The notes below the pieces were generated by a model. The model was not told where the DNA came from and searched no databases. It worked only from the letters and a program-made list of their open reading frames with translations. Shown one piece after another: positions 60,646 to 64,000 of a DNA stretch of 64,000 nt. The translations under genes were made by a program, and so were the position numbers. Source of the DNA: Microbacterium imperiale (GTDB lineage Bacteria > Actinomycetota > Actinomycetes > Actinomycetales > Microbacteriaceae); the NCBI RefSeq assembly GCF_017876655.1, contig NZ_JAGIOK010000001.1:2294001-2358000 (forward strand), in the 5' to 3' direction. Position 1 is the first letter of the stretch. Each line of letters starts with the position of its first letter.

Positions 60646-60651
60646 TAGGCT
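60646..60651 (+). promoter_or_regulatory. -10 box for the lipoate ligase gene (leaderless)
   Basis: TAGGCT with a 6-base spacer to ATG 60658. Confidence 0.55.
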
Positions 60652-60657
60652 GGAGCC

Positions 60658-61707
60658 ATGCACGGCGAATACAAGGTGCCCGGAGGAAAACTGGTCGTCG
60701 TCGACCTCGAGGTGCGAGACGGCCGGATCGCCGACTTCCACCTGGCGGGTGACTTCTTCCTCGAGCCGGACGACGCGCTCGCCGACATCGACGCGGCCGT
60801 CACCGGGCTGCCGGAGGAGTCGGATGTCGCGGCGATCGCCGCCGCCGTCCGTTCGGCGCTCCCCGAGGGGGCGCAGCTGCTGGGCTTCACCCCCGAGTCG
60901 GTGGGAACCGCCGTCCGCCGCGCCATGATCACGGCGCCGGGCTGGCGCGAGTTCGACTGGGAGGTCGTGCACGACCGTGCCGTGTCGCCGGGCATGAACC
61001 TCGCGCTCGACGAGGTGCTGACGACCCGGGTCGGCGACGGTCGTCGCAACCCGACCCTGCGCATCTGGGAATGGAACGAGTCGGCGGTCGTGATCGGGTC
61101 GTTCCAGTCGTACCGCAATGAGGTCGATCCCGACGGTGCCGCCAAGCACGGCTTCGACGTCGTCCGGCGCATCTCGGGCGGCGGCGCGATGCTCATGGCC
61201 GCGAACTCGATCGTGACCTATTCGCTGTACGTGCCGGCATCCCTGGTCGCGGGGCTCACCTTCGCCGACTCGTACGCGTTCCTCGACGACTGGGTGCTCG
61301 AGGCGCTGCGTTCGCTCGGCATCGACGCGACCTACCAGCCGCTCAACGACATCGCCTCGCCCTCGGGCAAGATCGGCGGCGCAGCGCAGAAGCGTCTCGC
61401 CAACGGCGGCGTGCTGCACCACGCGACGCTCTCGTACGACATGGACGGGCAAGTGCTCACCGAGGTGCTGCGCATCGGTCGCGAGAAGCTCAGCGACAAG
61501 GGCACCGTCTCGGCTGCGAAGCGCGTCGACCCGCTGCGCAGCCAGACCGGTCTGCCGCGCGACGCGATCATCGACCGCTTCATCGAGGTGTTCTCGAAGC
61601 GTTACGGCGCCGTGCCCGGCACGATCTCGGACGAGGAGTACGCCGAGGCCGAAGCCCTCGTCGAGTCGAAGTTCGCGACCGACGCCTGGCTCAAGCGCGT
61701 TCCCTGA
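60658..61707 (+). CDS. lplA: Lipoate-protein ligase A with accessory domain at the N-terminus
   Basis: This protein has 349 residues. It attaches lipoate to lipoyl domains using ATP. The catalytic domain (about 100-340) has RRISGGGAML and the lipoyl-adenylate Lys238 in PSGKIGGAAQK, followed by GGVLHHATLSYDMD. The first 85 residues (GEYKVPGGKLVVVDLEV, FHLAGDFFLEP) match the accessory domain that lies at the C-terminus of E. coli LplA, so domain order is swapped. Both parts look intact. Confidence 0.92.
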   Translation: MHGEYKVPGGKLVVVDLEVRDGRIADFHLAGDFFLEPDDALADIDAAVTGLPEESDVAAIAAAVRSALPEGAQLLGFTPESVGTAVRRAMITAPGWREFDWEVVHDRAVSPGMNLALDEVLTTRVGDGRRNPTLRIWEWNESAVVIGSFQSYRNEVDPDGAAKHGFDVVRRISGGGAMLMAANSIVTYSLYVPASLVAGLTFADSYAFLDDWVLEALRSLGIDATYQPLNDIASPSGKIGGAAQKRLANGGVLHHATLSYDMDGQVLTEVLRIGREKLSDKGTVSAAKRVDPLRSQTGLPRDAIIDRFIEVFSKRYGAVPGTISDEEYAEAEALVESKFATDAWLKRVP

Positions 61708-61719
61708 TCCGCGGCGTCG

Positions 61720-62478
61720 TCAGCGGCGGCGCGCTTGAGACAGCGCCCAGTCCGCCCGGGCGAGACCGCCCAGCGGCGCCCGCGTGAGGGTGGCGGCATC
61801 TGCTTCGCTCAGGATGCCGCCTTCGACCGCCACGTGCAATGCGGTGGCGATGTCTTCCCGTGCCCGTTCCTGTCGCGCCGCCGGCAGCGCGGCGACGGCG
61901 GCGCGCAGGGCTTCGACTCCCGTCCGCGGAGCCGGCGACCCTCCGGCGCGACGCCCGGCTCGGAAGATGGCGGCGACGGTGACGGCGGAGGCGATGCCCT
62001 GCACGGCGAAGGCCCCGATGGTGAGGCCGGGGGTGCCGGCGTCATCCGAGCGCAGCGCGACGATGATGATCGCGAACGCGGCGAAGAGCACCGAGATGGC
62101 ATTGATGGACAGCTGGGAACCGCTCGCCTCGGCGCGCCCGCTCGCCAGCTGCCGCCACAGCACCGTACGCGATGCCGCCGCCACGATCGCCAGAGCACCG
62201 GCGACGAGGGTCGGCACGGTCAGGTCAGATGCCGTTCGGGCGGGGATCACGACGACCCCGGCGGCGATGATCGGCAGGAACTCCAGCAGTGCGACGCCCA
62301 GTGAGCGGAACATCGACCCGCGGCCGACCGGGCGGCGGCGCTCTTCGTCCGTCACGTCCAGCAGATCCTGGACCGCCGGTACGTCGGCGAAGGCGGCGCG
62401 CTCGATCAGCGCGGCGTCGAATCCGCGCCCGGACTCCACCAGGTCGCGGGCCGCCGCAGCGGCGGAGCTCTCACGCAT
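61720..62478 (-). CDS. Hypothetical membrane protein with short C-terminal helical domain
   Basis: This protein has 252 residues and I do not recognise the family. About 55 soluble residues come first (DVPAVQDLLDVTDEERRR). Four hydrophobic segments follow (about 60-80, 88-105, 122-143, 150-172). The last 70 residues are helical with RQERAREDIATALH and ADAATLTRAPLGGLARADWA. It starts 6 bases after the stop of the upstream hydrolase with GGGAGAG before the ATG, so the two form an operon. Confidence 0.75.
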   Translation of the reverse strand: MRESSAAAAARDLVESGRGFDAALIERAAFADVPAVQDLLDVTDEERRRPVGRGSMFRSLGVALLEFLPIIAAGVVVIPARTASDLTVPTLVAGALAIVAAASRTVLWRQLASGRAEASGSQLSINAISVLFAAFAIIIVALRSDDAGTPGLTIGAFAVQGIASAVTVAAIFRAGRRAGGSPAPRTGVEALRAAVAALPAARQERAREDIATALHVAVEGGILSEADAATLTRAPLGGLARADWALSQARRR

Positions 62479-62484
62479 CGTCGT

Positions 62485-63483
62485 CTACTCTCCCAGAAGC
62501 TCGCGCACCTGGGCGACGATGATCTCGGGCTGCTCTGCCGGCACCAGGTGCCCGCTGCGCTCCGCGACGACCAGGCGGCTGTCGGTCGACAGGGCGAGCA
62601 TGCGGCGCTGCCCGTCCTGCCAGATGCGCTCGAGCTCGGCACCGGTTCCCGCGTCGATGCCGGCGGCGGCGTAGTCCTGCGGCAGGCCTCGCGTGATGAT
62701 GCGCACCGGCAGCGCGCCGAGGTCCTGATCGCGCAATGCCTGCTCGGTCGGCCCGATGAGGTCGGCTTCCTCCCGCTGCGTGGCGAAGTAGGTGGGCGAC
62801 GCCGTGACGTCGAGGAACTCGCGTCGCTGGCTCGCGGGGACCAGGCCGTCCAAGAGCACGCCCTGCCCGAGCCGGAGCACCCCGGTCGCCTTCAGCAGCG
62901 ACGGGATCCAGGTCGGCAGCGCCGCCGTTCCCGCGCCGTTCGGCACCAGCTCGGCGGTACGGCGGGCGTCGTCTTCGGGGCGGGCGTCGACCAGCACGAG
63001 TCCCGCGACGTCGTCGGGGTGCTGCCGTGCGAACTCGCGGACATAGAGCCCGCCGAGGCTGTGTCCGACGAGGATGTACGGCTTCGGTGCCCCGATCTTA
63101 TCGAGCCCGGTGTGCAACTCCGCGACGATGGCGTCGGCCGTGCGCGGAGTGCCGGCCGGCTCGCTCCAGGCGGTGCCGGCGCGGTCGTACCGGATGACGG
63201 TGGTATCGTCCGCGAGCGCTGTCGCCACCGCTTGCCAGCCCGAGGCGACCTCGCCGCTGCCGGCCTCGAGCACGACGGTGGGTCCGCCCTCACCCGCGCG
63301 AACCACGTGCAGGGAGTGGCCGCCCACGTCGACGAGCGCGCCCGGCATCGGGTGCTCCGCGCGTCCCGCTGCCGCCTGCGCCTGCTCGATCGTCACTGAT
63401 GCGCCGACGGCGACGACGAGAACGACGAGCACCGTCAGGAGCCGACGAGGCCACCGCCTTTTTGTTAGTACAGCCGTAGTCAC
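62485..63483 (-). CDS. Membrane-anchored alpha/beta hydrolase
   Basis: This protein has 332 residues. An N-terminal anchor (KRRWPRRLLTVLVVLVVAVG, about 9-28) precedes the hydrolase core: VVLEAGSGEVASGW, YDRAGTAWSEP, nucleophile Ser in LVGHSLGGLYVREFA, an acid near LVLVDARPED or RLVVAE, and His in ERSGHLVPAEQPE. GTG 63483 is chosen for its TAGCGT box; an in-frame GTG at 63501 is the alternative. Active site faces outward if the anchor has the usual positive-inside topology. Substrate unknown. Confidence 0.88.
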   Translation of the reverse strand: MTTAVLTKRRWPRRLLTVLVVLVVAVGASVTIEQAQAAAGRAEHPMPGALVDVGGHSLHVVRAGEGGPTVVLEAGSGEVASGWQAVATALADDTTVIRYDRAGTAWSEPAGTPRTADAIVAELHTGLDKIGAPKPYILVGHSLGGLYVREFARQHPDDVAGLVLVDARPEDDARRTAELVPNGAGTAALPTWIPSLLKATGVLRLGQGVLLDGLVPASQRREFLDVTASPTYFATQREEADLIGPTEQALRDQDLGALPVRIITRGLPQDYAAAGIDAGTGAELERIWQDGQRRMLALSTDSRLVVAERSGHLVPAEQPEIIVAQVRELLGE

Positions 63484-63491
63484 AAAAGGAG

Positions 63492-63497
63492 ACGCTA
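63492..63497 (-). promoter_or_regulatory. -10 box for the membrane-anchored hydrolase
   Basis: TAGCGT on the minus strand, 8-base spacer to GTG 63483. A 14-bp direct repeat GGCGCCTGCGCTCG (63505-63518 and 63528-63541) covers the -35 region and could bind a regulator. Confidence 0.45.
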
Positions 63498-63560
63498 ACA
63501 CGGCGGCGCCTGCGCTCGAGGTCGGAAGGCGCCTGCGCTCGGCGCCGGGGGGCGCGGGGG

Positions 63561-63881
63561 CTACGCGATACGGCGGACCTGGACGGTGATCCGGTCGGCA
63601 CCCGGATGCTGCACGCGCAGCTCGTCGGCGACGGCGCGCGCGACATCCGGTGTGCGTGCCGACATGCTGACCGTGACGGCAGCCGCCGCGGTCATCCCGT
63701 CGGCATCCGCCGAGACGAACACGCCGTCCGCCGGCGGCACGGTGTCGATGCGAAGAGCGCTGCTCGCGGCGCCGAGGACACGAGCCAGCGGCGGGCGGGG
63801 GTCGTGCACGGCGCCGACCCCGGGGATCTCGGCGAGGGGACGCGGGGCTGTCGGTTCGGCGACGGGCTCGGGCGCGATCAT
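63561..63881 (-). CDS. Hypothetical protein next to an Asp23/Gls24 gene
   Basis: This protein has 106 residues. It has a Pro-rich N-terminus and a small alpha/beta C-terminal half (about 60-106) with alternating Val/Thr strands and DVARAVADELRVQHP, resembling the fold of half an Asp23/Gls24 domain. Its ATG overlaps the stop of the upstream gene by 4 bases. Such small partners are usual in actinobacterial Asp23/Gls24 envelope-stress clusters; the function is not known. Confidence 0.7.
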   Translation of the reverse strand: MIAPEPVAEPTAPRPLAEIPGVGAVHDPRPPLARVLGAASSALRIDTVPPADGVFVSADADGMTAAAAVTVSMSARTPDVARAVADELRVQHPGADRITVQVRRIA

Positions 63882-64000
63882 GCGGTGTCCTTGGGCGGGA
63901 AGGGACGGTGGAGATCTTCGACGGTGACGTCGACGGCGGTGACGTTGAGCTCGGTGTGCTGGGCGAGCGCCTCAGAAACGGCGCGGCGCACGGCGCCGGC
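63878..64000 (-). CDS. Asp23/Gls24 family envelope stress protein (C-terminal end only)
   Basis: Only the last 40 codons are in the window. The ending NVTAVDVTVEDLHRP is the typical C-terminus of Asp23/Gls24 proteins (VxVxxVxVxVxDVxxP). The family is linked to cell envelope and alkaline stress. It overlaps the next gene by 4 bases. Confidence 0.7.
   Translation of the reverse strand, partial: AGAVRRAVSEALAQHTELNVTAVDVTVEDLHRPFPPKDTA

Overview
The window comes from a very GC-rich (about 70 percent by eye) Gram-positive actinobacterium. It is most likely a member of the Microbacteriaceae and plausibly a Microbacterium. The signs are the codon bias, many GTG starts, operons joined by 4-base ATGA/GTGA overlaps, many TANNNT boxes 6-8 bases upstream of start codons (leaderless mRNAs), a class E sortase-like tail on a surface protein, and a 13E12/DUF222 HNH gene. 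I see 55 protein genes (two cut by the window ends), one TPP riboswitch, one BglG-type RNA antiterminator, several operators and terminators, and two kinds of DNA repeat. I see no rRNA, tRNA, CRISPR array, transposase or prophage.

Layout. 1-3.4 kb: a bglG-bglF-bglA beta-glucoside PTS operon with a RAT/terminator switch. 3.4-7.8 kb: rlmN, an aldo/keto reductase, a Nudix hydrolase, a membrane protein and RNase HI. 7.9-12.2 kb: a GntR regulator with prpD, prpB and prpC (2-methylcitrate cycle). 12.3-18 kb: a large cell-wall 5'-nucleotidase, an enoyl-CoA hydratase and a cytochrome b-like protein. 18-20 kb: a DUF222-HNH gene between an 8-bp tandem array and 74-bp interspersed repeats. 20.5-23.7 kb: thiamine salvage (riboswitch, thiM, thiE, thiD-tenA fusion). 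23.7-29.6 kb: LacI regulator, sugar ABC importer and GH51 arabinofuranosidase. 29.7-34.4 kb: thioesterase, putA and a small membrane protein. 34.4-37.3 kb: csoR-copZ-copA copper resistance. 37.3-39.6 kb: an aldo/keto reductase and a class III aminotransferase homologue without its PLP lysine. 39.6-43.1 kb: an ATP-grasp/alpha-E/transglutaminase operon. 43.5-55 kb: L-rhamnose catabolism with a PL11 rhamnogalacturonan lyase. 55-55.5 kb: three more 74-bp repeats. 55.6-64 kb: MFS/MarR, lipase-like hydrolase, ABC exporter, lipoate ligase, a second hydrolase and the edge of an Asp23/Gls24 cluster.

How it fits together. The carbohydrate genes point to life on plant material. A secreted PL11 lyase would cut the rhamnogalacturonan-I backbone. 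An operon of mutarotase, isomerase, kinase and aldolase-dehydrogenase would then take rhamnose to DHAP and lactate. The GH51 cluster would handle arabinan side chains and the bgl operon beta-glucosides. Lactaldehyde, propionate and proline pathways (rha, prp, putA) feed central metabolism. The features I think most deserve a second look are the 74-bp palindromic repeat family, the Lys-to-Pro aminotransferase homologue, the ATP-grasp/transglutaminase operon with its Gln-rich tail, the rhamnogalacturonan locus with its shared operator-like sites, and the many leaderless promoters.
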